Part shown: positions 5,821 to 14,529 of the stretch, piece by piece
Layout of the letters: each line of letters opens with the position of its first letter
How positions within the stretch are numbered: the first letter of the stretch is position 1
From: an uncultured Bacilli bacterium
Lineage (GTDB): Bacteria > Bacillota_I > Bacilli_A > RF39 > UBA660
Assembly (NCBI GenBank): GCA_910585335.1
Contig: CAJUCU010000024.1
Coordinates: 1-18,871, forward strand
Direction: 5' to 3'
Length of the DNA stretch: 18,871 nucleotides
Position numbers and translations under genes: made by a program
The notes under the pieces: generated by a model
Databases searched by the model: none
What the model was told of the DNA's origin: nothing
The model's input: only the letters and a program-made list of their open reading frames with translations

Positions 5821-7212
5821 ATGGAAAACATTGTAAATAAAAAAGTGTGTGGTTGGAAAAACTTAGAGGTAGGAAAAAAAGAAAAAATATTCTCCTTTTG
5901 CGATAAATATATGGATTTTTTAAATGAAGCTAAAACAGAAAGAGAAGCTGTAAAACTAATTATTGGTAAATTAAAAAATCAAGGTTTTGTTTCTATTTTA
6001 GAAAAAGAAAAGTTAGAAGAAGGAGATAAAGTTTATTATAATAATCGAGATAAAGCAGTTTTTGCTGCCATTATTGGGAAAGACGAATTAAGAAATGGTG
6101 TTCATATCGTTGGGGCTCATATTGATTCACCTCGATTAGATTTAAAACCAAATCCTGTATATGAAGATGGACGTCTTGCCTTACTTAAAACACATTACTA
6201 TGGTGGTATTAAGAAATATCAATGGACAGCGATTCCACTTGCCATTCATGGTGTCATTGTAAAAGCAAATGGGGAAAAGCAAGAGATTTGTATCGGTGAA
6301 GATGAAAAAGACCCTATTTTTACGATTACTGATTTACTTCCACATTTATCACAAAATCAAAATACTAAAAAGTTGTCAGAAGCAATAGAAGGAGAAAGTC
6401 TTAATCTATTAGTCGGGAGTATTCCAGATGAGAAAAATGATTCTGTCAAAGAAAATATCTTAAGACTTTTACATGAAAAATATGGTATCAGAGAAATTGA
6501 TTTTTATAGTTCAGAGATTGAAATCGTACCAGCTTTTAAAGCAAGAAGTTTAGGGTTTGATTGTAGTATGGTATCTTCTTATGGTCAAGATGATCGAGTT
6601 TGTGCTTATACTTTGTTAGAAGCTTTATTAGATTCTAGAGAGTCAGGTATTACTAAAGTGGCTATTTTTGCTGATAAAGAGGAAATTGGTAGTGTTGGAA
6701 ATACAGGAATGTGTTCTGAAAACTTTGATTACTTTATAAATAAAATACTGAATCTCAAAAATATAAATCATGTAGGTGCTTTGAATGAAGTATATTGCCA
6801 ATCTAAAATGTTATCTGCTGATGTAGGGGCAGGGTTAGATCCTAATTATCAAGATGTATCTGAAAAAAATAATGCTTCTTTTATCGGATATGGAGTGGAA
6901 TTAAATAAATATACTGGTTCACGAGGAAAAAGTGGTGCTAGTGATGCGAATGCTGAGTTTGTAGCCTATATTAGAGGAGTATTTGAAAAAAACAATGTGA
7001 AATATCAAGTTTCTGAACTTGGAAAAGTAGATATTGGTGGAGGTGGTACTATCGCTTACATTTTAGCCAATAAAGGTGTAGATGTTATTGATTGTGGTGT
7101 ACCAGTTATATCGATGCATTCACCATATGAAGTAACTAGTAAGTATGATATTTATTCTGCTTATGAAGGATATAAAGCCTTCTTTGAAAGTTTTCAGAAA
7201 GTAGACTATTAA
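5821..7212 (+). CDS. M18-family zinc aminopeptidase
   Basis: This 463-aa protein belongs to the M18 (aspartyl aminopeptidase / aminopeptidase I) family: cytosolic, dinuclear zinc, tetrahedral dodecamers, removing N-terminal residues (often acidic) from peptides. Metal and catalytic motifs are all present: Gly-Ala-His100-Ile-Asp102-Ser-Pro-Arg, Gln-Asp-Asp-Arg-Val, Asp-Lys-Glu-Glu-Ile-Gly-Ser, Gly-Ala-Ser-Asp-Ala-Asn-Ala, and a C-terminal Ser-Met-His-Ser-Pro-Tyr-Glu. Length is normal for the family and the frame is intact. The ATG has an AGGAGG site 6 bases upstream. A possible promoter (TTCATA, 17 bp, TAAGAT) lies between the previous terminator and this gene, so it is likely monocistronic. 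Role: peptide turnover. Confidence 0.92.
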   Translation: MENIVNKKVCGWKNLEVGKKEKIFSFCDKYMDFLNEAKTEREAVKLIIGKLKNQGFVSILEKEKLEEGDKVYYNNRDKAVFAAIIGKDELRNGVHIVGAHIDSPRLDLKPNPVYEDGRLALLKTHYYGGIKKYQWTAIPLAIHGVIVKANGEKQEICIGEDEKDPIFTITDLLPHLSQNQNTKKLSEAIEGESLNLLVGSIPDEKNDSVKENILRLLHEKYGIREIDFYSSEIEIVPAFKARSLGFDCSMVSSYGQDDRVCAYTLLEALLDSRESGITKVAIFADKEEIGSVGNTGMCSENFDYFINKILNLKNINHVGALNEVYCQSKMLSADVGAGLDPNYQDVSEKNNASFIGYGVELNKYTGSRGKSGASDANAEFVAYIRGVFEKNNVKYQVSELGKVDIGGGGTIAYILANKGVDVIDCGVPVISMHSPYEVTSKYDIYSAYEGYKAFFESFQKVDY

Positions 7213-7221
7213 ACTTTAAAT

Positions 7222-7264
7222 AAAAAAAGGTAGAGGGAATCACTAAGATTCTTTTCTACCTTTT
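7222..7264. terminator. Bidirectional terminator between convergent genes
   Basis: AAAAGGTAGA (7225-7234) pairs with TCTACCTTTT (7255-7264), with an inner GAATC/GATTC stem. The A and T runs on either side make it work in both directions, serving the aminopeptidase (+) and the UV endonuclease (-). Confidence 0.8.
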
Positions 7265-7276
7265 ACTATAAGAAAA

Positions 7277-8203
7277 TTAAATGATGAAAGTAGTATCATC
7301 GATAAAACGATAATTTGTCTTATATTTTAATTCTCGGGCTAAGCGAAATAATGCTTCGTCTTTTTTCTTTGCTTCAATCATAATATCTATATCACAATCT
7401 AGATGTTTGATGCTTTCTAAAAAAGTGATAAAAGCATTACTATCGATATAATCATGATGGCTTCTAAATTCTTTTTTTAGTTTACTCTTCGGAGAAGAAA
7501 AATGCATTTTTGGTTTTGTAGACCAACTTTTGATTATTCGTTTATAATCTAGTTTGCTTTTATTACAAAGATAATGATGATAATCTAGACAGACTGGAAC
7601 ATTTAGAGTCTCACTTAAATAAAGTACATCTTCTACTGTGAATACTTTGTCATCATTTTCTAGTACAATACATTCTTGAATCTCTTTTGGCAACTTTTGA
7701 AAATTATGAATAAAACGTGCTAGAGAATTCTTTTTTCCAAATGCATTGCTACCAACATGAAGGATTAACACTTTATTTTTAATTTTAAGATTTTCTAATA
7801 GAGTATAATGATATTTTAAAATTTCTATACTTGCTTTTACTACTTCTTCTTTTACACTATTTAAAACACAATATTCACTAGGATGAAAATCTACTCTTAA
7901 ATTATATTTCGTAATCAAACTAGCCATGCGTTTATAATACTCTTGATAGGGTTTTATATAGTCAAAAATAACATCTTCCTTTGTGGCGAGTGGAATTATG
8001 TTAGAAGAAAGTCTATAAAAATGAATGTTGTTTTTCGCGTTATAAGTTAGAATTTTTTCTAATGCCAAAAAATTTGAAACAATAATATGATTTAGTTTCT
8101 CTGTATCTTTTTCTTTGCAATAATTCGTATAAGTATAATTGTGTGAGGTAGTGATATGTTCTAATGTTTCACATCGACAAGCATAACCTAATGATATTTT
8201 CAT
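7277..8203 (-). CDS. uvsE: UV-damage endonuclease (UVDE/UvsE family)
   Basis: This 308-aa protein is a TIM-barrel UV-damage endonuclease that nicks DNA 5' of pyrimidine dimers and other lesions using metal ions. Family marks are present in order: Leu-Gly-Tyr-Ala at the N-terminus, Phe-Tyr-Arg-Leu-Ser-Ser-Asn, Asp-Phe-His-Pro-Ser-Glu-Tyr, Ile-Leu-His-Val-Gly-Ser, Leu-Glu-Asn-Asp-Asp-Lys, Cys-Leu-Asp-Tyr-His-His, and a late His-His-Asp-Tyr-Ile-Asp, which supply the metal ligands. Length is close to the Bacillus UvsE (about 320). The ATG follows an AGGTGA site. It is transcribed alone, converging on the aminopeptidase. Confidence 0.92.
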   Translation of the reverse strand: MKISLGYACRCETLEHITTSHNYTYTNYCKEKDTEKLNHIIVSNFLALEKILTYNAKNNIHFYRLSSNIIPLATKEDVIFDYIKPYQEYYKRMASLITKYNLRVDFHPSEYCVLNSVKEEVVKASIEILKYHYTLLENLKIKNKVLILHVGSNAFGKKNSLARFIHNFQKLPKEIQECIVLENDDKVFTVEDVLYLSETLNVPVCLDYHHYLCNKSKLDYKRIIKSWSTKPKMHFSSPKSKLKKEFRSHHDYIDSNAFITFLESIKHLDCDIDIMIEAKKKDEALFRLARELKYKTNYRFIDDTTFII

Positions 8204-8223
8204 AAAATCACCTATTCATAGTA

Positions 8224-8252
8224 TGGACATATGAGTAAAGATTATTTATAAT
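8224..8252 (+). promoter_or_regulatory. Promoter of the large surface-protein gene
   Basis: TGGACA (8224-8229, 5 of 6 match), a 17-bp spacer and TATAAT (8247-8252) precede the gene with a leader of about 75 nt. Confidence 0.65.
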
Positions 8253-8333
8253 TATAATAGAGAGAAGAAGTGTATGATGATAGATTTATAAAAGTATTGA
8301 TATGAAGATAAGTGTATTTTTAGGAGGAATTTT

Positions 8334-11300
8334 ATGAAAAAGATAATGAAATCGAAAAATTATTTTTATTTTTTAGGTTGTGCATTTTTACTAGTTGCTA
8401 TTTTAGCTTTGTTTCTTAATTTGAATAGTAGTTATGCGATTCTACCAGAAGAGGTACTTATCGATCGGAGTGATATTAAGAATAAAATTTTATATTTATC
8501 CGATATTACTTATACTAAGGCACAAGTAGGTTGGGGAAATGTTGCTCTTGATAAAACACAATCTAATACGCCATTGACATTAGTCGTAAATGGTTCTTCT
8601 ACGGTGTTTAAAAAAGGTATTTGGGCTCATGCTACTTCTACCTTAGAATATGATATTAGTGCATATAAAGACTATGATTATTTTATTACTTATTATGGAC
8701 TTAATACTACCGCACAGAATACAGGAAATGGTGCAAAGTTTTATGTCTATACATCGAAAGATGGAAAAGAATGGACTTTGAGAACGGATGAAAACCCGCA
8801 AGCAATGAAAGGGGTTAGTAATGCAGGATATGTAAAAATTGATATTAAAGATGTTAATTATATTAAATTGTATGCTCATGATAATGGTTCCAATGCTTCT
8901 GATCATGCTGTTTGGGCTGATGCCAAACTAGCAAAAGAGGGATATACTGAAAATGCGATGATACCAGTTGAGGACTTTGATGCATTTATTAAAGCAAATT
9001 ATACTTCTGGTATGGTTAAGGATGAACTTAAACTTACTTTGTTACAAAGAAACTTTATTAGTCAAGTGGGACAAAAACAACTTGCTTCTTTTGTGGATGA
9101 AGATCCTAAACATGTAGAGATGCTAAGATGGTTTATTTATAACGAAGAAGCTTTGCGTCTTTGGACAATGGGAGGAAGACCCAATGGTACTTATCAGAGA
9201 GCTTTAGAAGTACTTAGTAATTTATATTTTGCTCATAAAGAAGATTTAGAAAATGAAAATATTACAGAATCAGGAGTAAAATATAAAGATCTATATTTAA
9301 AAATGATGTTATCTTTATCTTTGACACACTCTTCTAATATTGGACTTTGGATTGGCGGAAACCAATTTTCAGACGCTGTTACACGGTATGAAATTTTTAA
9401 AGAAATGCACCTAAATAAAAAATTGGCTTCAAATTCAATGTTTGAAAACTATACTGTTGAAGAAATGCGTTGGCTGATGCATGTCAATATCGATGATGAA
9501 GAGATTAAGTGGTTACGTGATTACTCTGAAAAAAGCTTTTCTAATACAGTCGATAGGTTTAATCCGTTTAAATATATTAACTATACATTTAACTATAGTT
9601 ATTATAGACCTCAATATTATAGTCAAGGAAACTATGCAAAATGGGATCAAAAGTATAATTTATCAGAATATAACATTACTTATCAATCAGGTAAACCAAA
9701 GCTTTGGATTGTTTTTGAAGAAGGCGCGGTTTGTGGTGGACTATCTAAAACTGCTGCTAACCTTTATGGCGTTTGGGGAGTTCCATCTAGTGTTGTTGGT
9801 CAACCTGCACATGCTGCCTATATTTATTATTATAATGTTGGTGGAAAAGGTGCTTGGCAACTTTCTTACAATGTAGCAGAGACTGGATGGGCCAATACAC
9901 AAGGTTATTCCAGAATGCCTAATGATTGGGGAAATACAAATAGTGGAGTAGTAACCAATACTGGTTCTATTAAATCAGCATCCTACTTCTTCCTGTCTCA
10001 AGAAGCACAGAATGAATATGAGAAATATGAAAATGCAGAATTTGTCATGATGTTAGCCAATGTTTATAAAAATGATAGAGCGAAACTAGAACAGATTTAT
10101 CGTGATACTTTAGCAGAAGAGAGAATTCACTGGGAAGCGTGGCTTGGACTTGTGAATTTATATATTAGTGATAGTACCAAAACAGAAGCAGACTTAATAG
10201 AACTAGCAGAAGAAATTAGTGAAGTATTAACATATCATCCACTGCCAATGTATGATTTAACACGCAGACTAGGAACCAAAATAACCTCTCCACAATATAG
10301 AGGAAAACTAATGCTTATTCAGGAGAGCACGCTTCGTCAGGCAAAGAAGGCAACAGGGGCTAATACTTTACAATATAAAGAAGTACCTGTTGTAGCACAA
10401 GCATTACTTGGAGAGATTAATTCTGAACTTGCTACTTTCTCTTTTAATGGTACGAATGCTGGTAAAATCACATTGTCAAAGCAATTACAAAGTACGCAAG
10501 TGACATGGAGTTATAGTCTAGATGGTGGTAAGACATGGAAGGATTGCTATGAGCATTCAGCACAGCTTTCAGAAGAAGAAATTGCAAGCATTACCATTGA
10601 TAAAGATATCAAAATTCATATCTCTGGACTTGATTATTCAGATGCCAATATTTATACCATCGATATTACGAAGAGAGTTTTCCCAGCTGGAGTAGTAACA
10701 ATAAATGATGAAGAAGATCGGATGATGGGTGTTACGAATGATATGGAATGGACACTAAATCCAAAAGATGGTTGGAACTCTTTTGCTAATACGAATCCTA
10801 TCCTTAGTGGAAATAAGAGAGTTTATGTTCGCGTAACTGCCGCTGGAACACAACTTGCTAGTGATCCTGTATATTTTACTTTTACAGAAAATAATTCAGA
10901 TGATACAAAATGGTATATTCAATCTAAAAATTTAAGTGTATTTGAAGTAAATGCTACGCAAAGTGGAAATAAAGATAATATCTTAGATGGTAATGTTAAT
11001 ACGTATTGGCGTTCTAAAAATGGAGTTATGCCTGCTTATGTTACTATTAAATTGGATCAACCAAGGTATGTATCAGGACTAGATTATGTACCAGATAAAA
11101 ATGCCAAATACATAGGATTTATTCCATATGGTCGAGCTAGAAACGTTAAAATATATGTCAGTATGGATAATCAAAATTGGGAATTAGCTGCTAGTAAAAA
11201 TAATTTAGGAGACAATGACAATTTAAAACACATAGATTTCCCAGTTGCTAAAAAAGCCTTATATGTAAAATTTGAATGTGAATCAGCATATGATAGTGAA

Positions 11301-13103
11301 TATATTGCATTAGCGGTATCGGTAATGAAATTATATGAAAATGTACTTGTTAATGAGACGCCAAGAGCAGATGTCAATTATAACATTGTTAATCCAACAA
11401 ATAAAAATGTAGTTGCTGAGCTAGTTAATCCAATTAGACCAATAACAGTAACAAATAATGATGGTAAGATGACACATACATTTACAGAAAATGGAGAATT
11501 TACATTTGAATATGTGGATGATAATGGCAATAAAGGAAGTAGTACTGCTAAAGTAACTTGGATAGATAAAACTCCACCTAAGTTAGATGTCACATTTAGT
11601 ACTACCACGATTACTAATGAAGAAGTAGTCGCCACTCTTCATTTTGATAAGAATGTTACGATATTATCCAAAGATGTGCAGATAGCAGTTAATCCAGTAG
11701 ATAATAGTAAAACAATAACGTTCTTAGAAAATGATACAATTGAATTAGAGTTTATGGATGATTTAGGAAATATCGGAAGTAAAGTGATTACAGTAGACTG
11801 GATTGATAAAGTAGCACCAACGGCAGAGATTGTTTATAACACGATGCATTTAACGGATAAGCCTGTCACTGCGAAGTTATCTCCAAGTGAAGATGTTACT
11901 ATTTTAAATAATGATGGGAAAGATACTTATACTTTTACAGATAATGGTTCCTTTACTTTTGAATTTGTTGATAGGGCTGGAAATAAGGGAAGTGCAATTG
12001 CTATGGTAAATTGGATTGCTGAACTTCCTAAATATGAGATAAAGTATTCTACGAAAAAACCTACTAATAAAAATGTAAAGGTGACTTTAGAAATTGAGTC
12101 AGGCTATAATATTAGTAATAATGATGGGAAAGATTTTCGTGTATTTACTGAGAATGGTACATTTGAATTTCAATTTACTGATAGTAAGGGTAATATAGGT
12201 TCTATTCCTGTTACTGTTGATTGGATTGATAAAACGCCACCAACAGCAGAACTAAAGTATGTAAAGGAAAATGGAAAGGTAATTGTTCAGGTTGTAAATC
12301 CAAGTGAGGAAATTACTTTTAAAGAGGGAAATGGAATTTATGAATTTACGAAAAATGGAAGTTACGATATTATTTTCTACGATAAGGTGGGAAATCAAGG
12401 AAAATTAACTGCTATTATTGATCTTAGTAATCATACTGGTAGTGGTAATAAACCACCAAGTAGCAGTAAGCCTTCTACCTCAAAACCTACTAAGCCAACA
12501 CTTCCTGATAAGAATCTAAGTAATGTAGAAGAGAATAAAAATCATACTGATACTAACGATAAAGGGGATCAGAATCATACGATTACAAATCCTAGCCAAT
12601 ATAAGAAATATACGGCTAGTAATATAGTAGTAAAGATACCATCTAATGTGATAACAACAGAGGCAACATTCCAAGTAGATAGTTTTGATTTATCAGAAGA
12701 GTTAAAGAAAAAGTTTAAAGATATTAGTGAATGTTATGATATTTATTTAGCAGATCATAATTTTGAGAGAGTGAAAATAAACTCTACTATGCCAATTAAA
12801 ATAAATATTAAGCTGACTGCTAACAAAAAGTTTGTTGGAGTCTATGAAATTGTAGATGGTAATACTGTAAAGCCATTGCATTATACCAAGAGTGGAGATA
12901 ATATAGAAATAACAACTCATAATTTAGGTAAATATGTAGTCTCTTATGAGGATTTAAAAGAGGAAAAAACAACGAATAATGTTTTGGTATCTGAAAGAGA
13001 GAAACATGGTAATTATATCTTCTGGCTTACCATAGGATCATTGGCAGTAATTTTAGTATTAGCCATTGGTATTTTTAAAGATAAGTATCGTGAAGTTAAA
13101 TAG
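8334..13103 (+). CDS. Giant cell-surface protein: NPCBM, transglutaminase-like, discoidin, Ig-like repeats
   Basis: A 1589-aa exported protein. Residues 1-35 are a signal peptide (charged start, long hydrophobic core, probable cut after Ser-Tyr-Ala). About 48-200 is an NPCBM carbohydrate-binding module with its Gly-Ile-Trp-Ala-His-Ala signature. A helical region follows (about 205-400). About 400-540 is transglutaminase-like, with Val-Cys467-Gly-Gly-Leu-Ser, Ala-His493-Ala-Ala and a later Tyr-Asn-Val, fitting a Cys-His-Asn/Asp triad. A further helical and a beta region lie at about 545-850. About 860-1000 is a discoidin (F5/8C-like) module. About 1013-1362 are five related Ig-like repeats, most ending Trp-Ile-Asp-Lys-x-x-Pro. 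A Ser/Pro/Lys linker, a beta domain and a C-terminal membrane helix (about 1558-1578) with a basic tail anchor it. There is no LPxTG. It probably binds or processes host or diet glycoproteins; substrate unknown. Confidence 0.85.
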   Translation: MKKIMKSKNYFYFLGCAFLLVAILALFLNLNSSYAILPEEVLIDRSDIKNKILYLSDITYTKAQVGWGNVALDKTQSNTPLTLVVNGSSTVFKKGIWAHATSTLEYDISAYKDYDYFITYYGLNTTAQNTGNGAKFYVYTSKDGKEWTLRTDENPQAMKGVSNAGYVKIDIKDVNYIKLYAHDNGSNASDHAVWADAKLAKEGYTENAMIPVEDFDAFIKANYTSGMVKDELKLTLLQRNFISQVGQKQLASFVDEDPKHVEMLRWFIYNEEALRLWTMGGRPNGTYQRALEVLSNLYFAHKEDLENENITESGVKYKDLYLKMMLSLSLTHSSNIGLWIGGNQFSDAVTRYEIFKEMHLNKKLASNSMFENYTVEEMRWLMHVNIDDEEIKWLRDYSEKSFSNTVDRFNPFKYINYTFNYSYYRPQYYSQGNYAKWDQKYNLSEYNITYQSGKPKLWIVFEEGAVCGGLSKTAANLYGVWGVPSSVVGQPAHAAYIYYYNVGGKGAWQLSYNVAETGWANTQGYSRMPNDWGNTNSGVVTNTGSIKSASYFFLSQEAQNEYEKYENAEFVMMLANVYKNDRAKLEQIYRDTLAEERIHWEAWLGLVNLYISDSTKTEADLIELAEEISEVLTYHPLPMYDLTRRLGTKITSPQYRGKLMLIQESTLRQAKKATGANTLQYKEVPVVAQALLGEINSELATFSFNGTNAGKITLSKQLQSTQVTWSYSLDGGKTWKDCYEHSAQLSEEEIASITIDKDIKIHISGLDYSDANIYTIDITKRVFPAGVVTINDEEDRMMGVTNDMEWTLNPKDGWNSFANTNPILSGNKRVYVRVTAAGTQLASDPVYFTFTENNSDDTKWYIQSKNLSVFEVNATQSGNKDNILDGNVNTYWRSKNGVMPAYVTIKLDQPRYVSGLDYVPDKNAKYIGFIPYGRARNVKIYVSMDNQNWELAASKNNLGDNDNLKHIDFPVAKKALYVKFECESAYDSEYIALAVSVMKLYENVLVNETPRADVNYNIVNPTNKNVVAELVNPIRPITVTNNDGKMTHTFTENGEFTFEYVDDNGNKGSSTAKVTWIDKTPPKLDVTFSTTTITNEEVVATLHFDKNVTILSKDVQIAVNPVDNSKTITFLENDTIELEFMDDLGNIGSKVITVDWIDKVAPTAEIVYNTMHLTDKPVTAKLSPSEDVTILNNDGKDTYTFTDNGSFTFEFVDRAGNKGSAIAMVNWIAELPKYEIKYSTKKPTNKNVKVTLEIESGYNISNNDGKDFRVFTENGTFEFQFTDSKGNIGSIPVTVDWIDKTPPTAELKYVKENGKVIVQVVNPSEEITFKEGNGIYEFTKNGSYDIIFYDKVGNQGKLTAIIDLSNHTGSGNKPPSSSKPSTSKPTKPTLPDKNLSNVEENKNHTDTNDKGDQNHTITNPSQYKKYTASNIVVKIPSNVITTEATFQVDSFDLSEELKKKFKDISECYDIYLADHNFERVKINSTMPIKINIKLTANKKFVGVYEIVDGNTVKPLHYTKSGDNIEITTHNLGKYVVSYEDLKEEKTTNNVLVSEREKHGNYIFWLTIGSLAVILVLAIGIFKDKYREVK

Positions 13104-13108
13104 TTGAT

Positions 13109-13133
13109 AAAAAGTCGTTGTTTACGACTTTTT
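13109..13133. terminator. Terminator, probably bidirectional
   Basis: AAAAAGTCGT (13109-13118) and ACGACTTTTT (13124-13133) form a perfect 10-bp stem with a 5-nt loop and a built-in U run on both strands. It ends the large surface-protein gene and lies just past the end of the convergent collagen-like remnant. Confidence 0.85.
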
Positions 13134-13134
13134 G

Positions 13135-13754
13135 TTATTTATTTAAAATTTCTGCCTTACATAATGAAACAAAAGCAGGGTTACTATTATTATTTCCAAC
13201 AATAACAACTATACCATATTCACTTCTTTATACTTCTCCTTGTGCAACTGTTTGACCACCAGCATTAATATCTACTGATGGTGTACCAGCAGGTAAGTAT
13301 GCTCGTGCTGCAGTTTCACAGTTTGCATCACATCCAGTAGGTGTTGGAGCAGGTAAGTAATTGCTTTATTATATGTACTACTAGTTATGGTGATGGAAGC
13401 AATACGACAAATTGATACTGCTTCTTCTAGCGTTCCTTGATTGTTTACTAGTTGAAAGATTCCAGATGTTGGGTTATTGTTTGGTCCTGGCAGAAGTGAA
13501 CCAGGACGTCCGCTCACATTGTTTCCACTTTCTATTGTAATTACTAAATTGTCATTTGGATAAAGGGTGATAATTTGTTGAATAATATTTTTCATTTGAT
13601 CTACGCAAAAACAGGTAGTAGAGTTTGCAGTGCTTCCAGTAGGTCCAGTAATACCAATACAGCAGTTTACTTTGGGCATACAACTTCTAGATTTTTCTAT
13701 TCTTTTTCCAGCTTCTTCATATGCCTTTTCATCATATGAATTCATGACTTTCAT
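13135..13754 (-). pseudogene. Collagen-like, spore-surface-type protein, frameshifted
   Basis: The frame from 13754 (or the better-placed ATG at 13745) runs as a coherent protein with a short collagen-like Gly-Ile-Thr-Gly-Pro-Thr-Gly segment and several Cys, up to about 13350. There the reading frame turns to His/Gln-rich nonsense and stops at 13272. The next frame continues sensibly as Leu-Pro-Ala-Pro-Thr-Pro-Thr-Gly-Cys, Tyr-Leu-Pro-Ala-Gly-Thr-Pro and Val-Ala-Gln-Gly-Glu-Val. It meets a TAA at 13228-13230, then continues as Glu-Tyr-Gly-Ile-Val-Val-Ile-Val-Gly to a final TAA at 13135. One lost base plus one nonsense codon explain everything. Collagen-like repeats with Cys-rich ends are typical of exosporium or spore-coat proteins; the exact family is not certain. 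Confidence 0.65.
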
Positions 13755-13819
13755 CTTCTTTCATAGTAATATATGAAGGAGTATTTATATCAACAATTAT
13801 ATATGTATTATGAAATGTT

Positions 13820-13844
13820 AAAAAAATAATGCAAAAGTTGCATT
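13820..13844 (-). terminator. Terminator of the GNAT gene
   Basis: On the minus strand AATGCAA/TTGCATT (13844-13838 with 13834-13828) with a 3-nt loop is followed by A and seven T, 22 bases after the acetyltransferase stop. Confidence 0.8.
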
Positions 13845-13866
13845 AGTATAATAAACCTATAAGTTT

Positions 13867-14406
13867 TTATGGCAATGTTATTTTTGGAGTCTCTCTTTTT
13901 TTTTGATAAACCCAATAATTGTCATCATATCCATCATAATCTGACATGAGAATTCCTGTAAATCCAGAGGCGATAGCGGTTAATTGACTCGCTGTATTTT
14001 CTGGGCGAATCATTAAATTAATTTCATTTACCAAACCATCTTCCAAAATATAATCACTAATATCAGATAATACCGATTTCATATATCCATTTTTTCTTTC
14101 CCTTTTTAAAATAGCATAAGAAAGGTCTACGCTAGAATGAAGACTACTTTTTATAATAGGTGATATTTGTAGATAACCAATTGGAAAATCAGTATGATAA
14201 ATCGCAAAAGGTGCATTGTAAATATCATCACGTTCTAAATAATGATATTTAGAATCAAGAATGGTAGAAGAAAGGTACCATAAATATCCAGTTTTACCAT
14301 AGACTAAGGGATCTTGTTCTAATTCGTGAATCATCCCCCAATCCTGTTTATTATTGGGTTCTATTTTTTTGATACTAAGGTTATTTTTAAATTGAATTGC
14401 ATTCAT
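13867..14406 (-). CDS. GNAT-family N-acetyltransferase, 179 aa
   Basis: The C-terminal half shows the GNAT acetyl-CoA core: Val-Asp-Leu-Ser-Tyr-Ala-Ile then Arg-Lys-Asn-Gly-Tyr-Met (the pyrophosphate-binding Gln/Arg-x-x-Gly-x-Gly/Ala region in divergent form), a helix, then Ile-Asn-Leu-Met-Ile-x-x-Glu-Asn-x-Ala-Ser, matching the usual Asn-x-x-Ser motif. The substrate cannot be told. A longer frame starts at 14448, but a near-perfect promoter (14429-14456) lies inside that extension, so transcription begins downstream of it. The ATG at 14406 has a GAGATGA-type site and is the true start. The gene is divergent from yqeK. Confidence 0.8.
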   Translation of the reverse strand: MNAIQFKNNLSIKKIEPNNKQDWGMIHELEQDPLVYGKTGYLWYLSSTILDSKYHYLERDDIYNAPFAIYHTDFPIGYLQISPIIKSSLHSSVDLSYAILKRERKNGYMKSVLSDISDYILEDGLVNEINLMIRPENTASQLTAIASGFTGILMSDYDGYDDNYWVYQKKRETPKITLP

Positions 14407-14428
14407 TTTATCATCTCGCTTTCTTAGT

Positions 14429-14456
14429 ATTATAAGAAAGTTTTTCATAATGTCAA
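14429..14456 (-). promoter_or_regulatory. Promoter of the GNAT gene
   Basis: On the minus strand TTGACA (14456-14451), a 16-bp spacer and TATAAT (14434-14429) match consensus at both boxes. It decides the start of the gene by excluding the longer frame. Confidence 0.8.
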
Positions 14457-14478
14457 ATATTCATAGAAATAAAGATAA

Positions 14479-14493
14479 AAATCTAGTATAATT
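14479..14493 (+). promoter_or_regulatory. -10 region of yqeK, part of a repeated 15-mer
   Basis: AAATCTAGTATAATT contains TATAAT (14487-14492) 38 bases before the yqeK start. The identical 15 bases recur at 15147-15161 before the next transcription unit. The -35 region is weak. Confidence 0.55.
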
Positions 14494-14529
14494 TAGAAAG
14501 TAAGTAGTGAGTTTTAAAGGAGTAATACA

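Noticed and set aside
8643..11635. Minus-strand and alternate-frame open frames within the large surface-protein gene
   Set aside because: They are shadows of a clear long gene, with no ribosome sites and no protein-like composition.
14407..14448. Longer N-terminus for the GNAT protein from the ATG at 14448
   Set aside because: A near-consensus promoter lies within this stretch, so the RNA would start after it; there is no SD before 14448.
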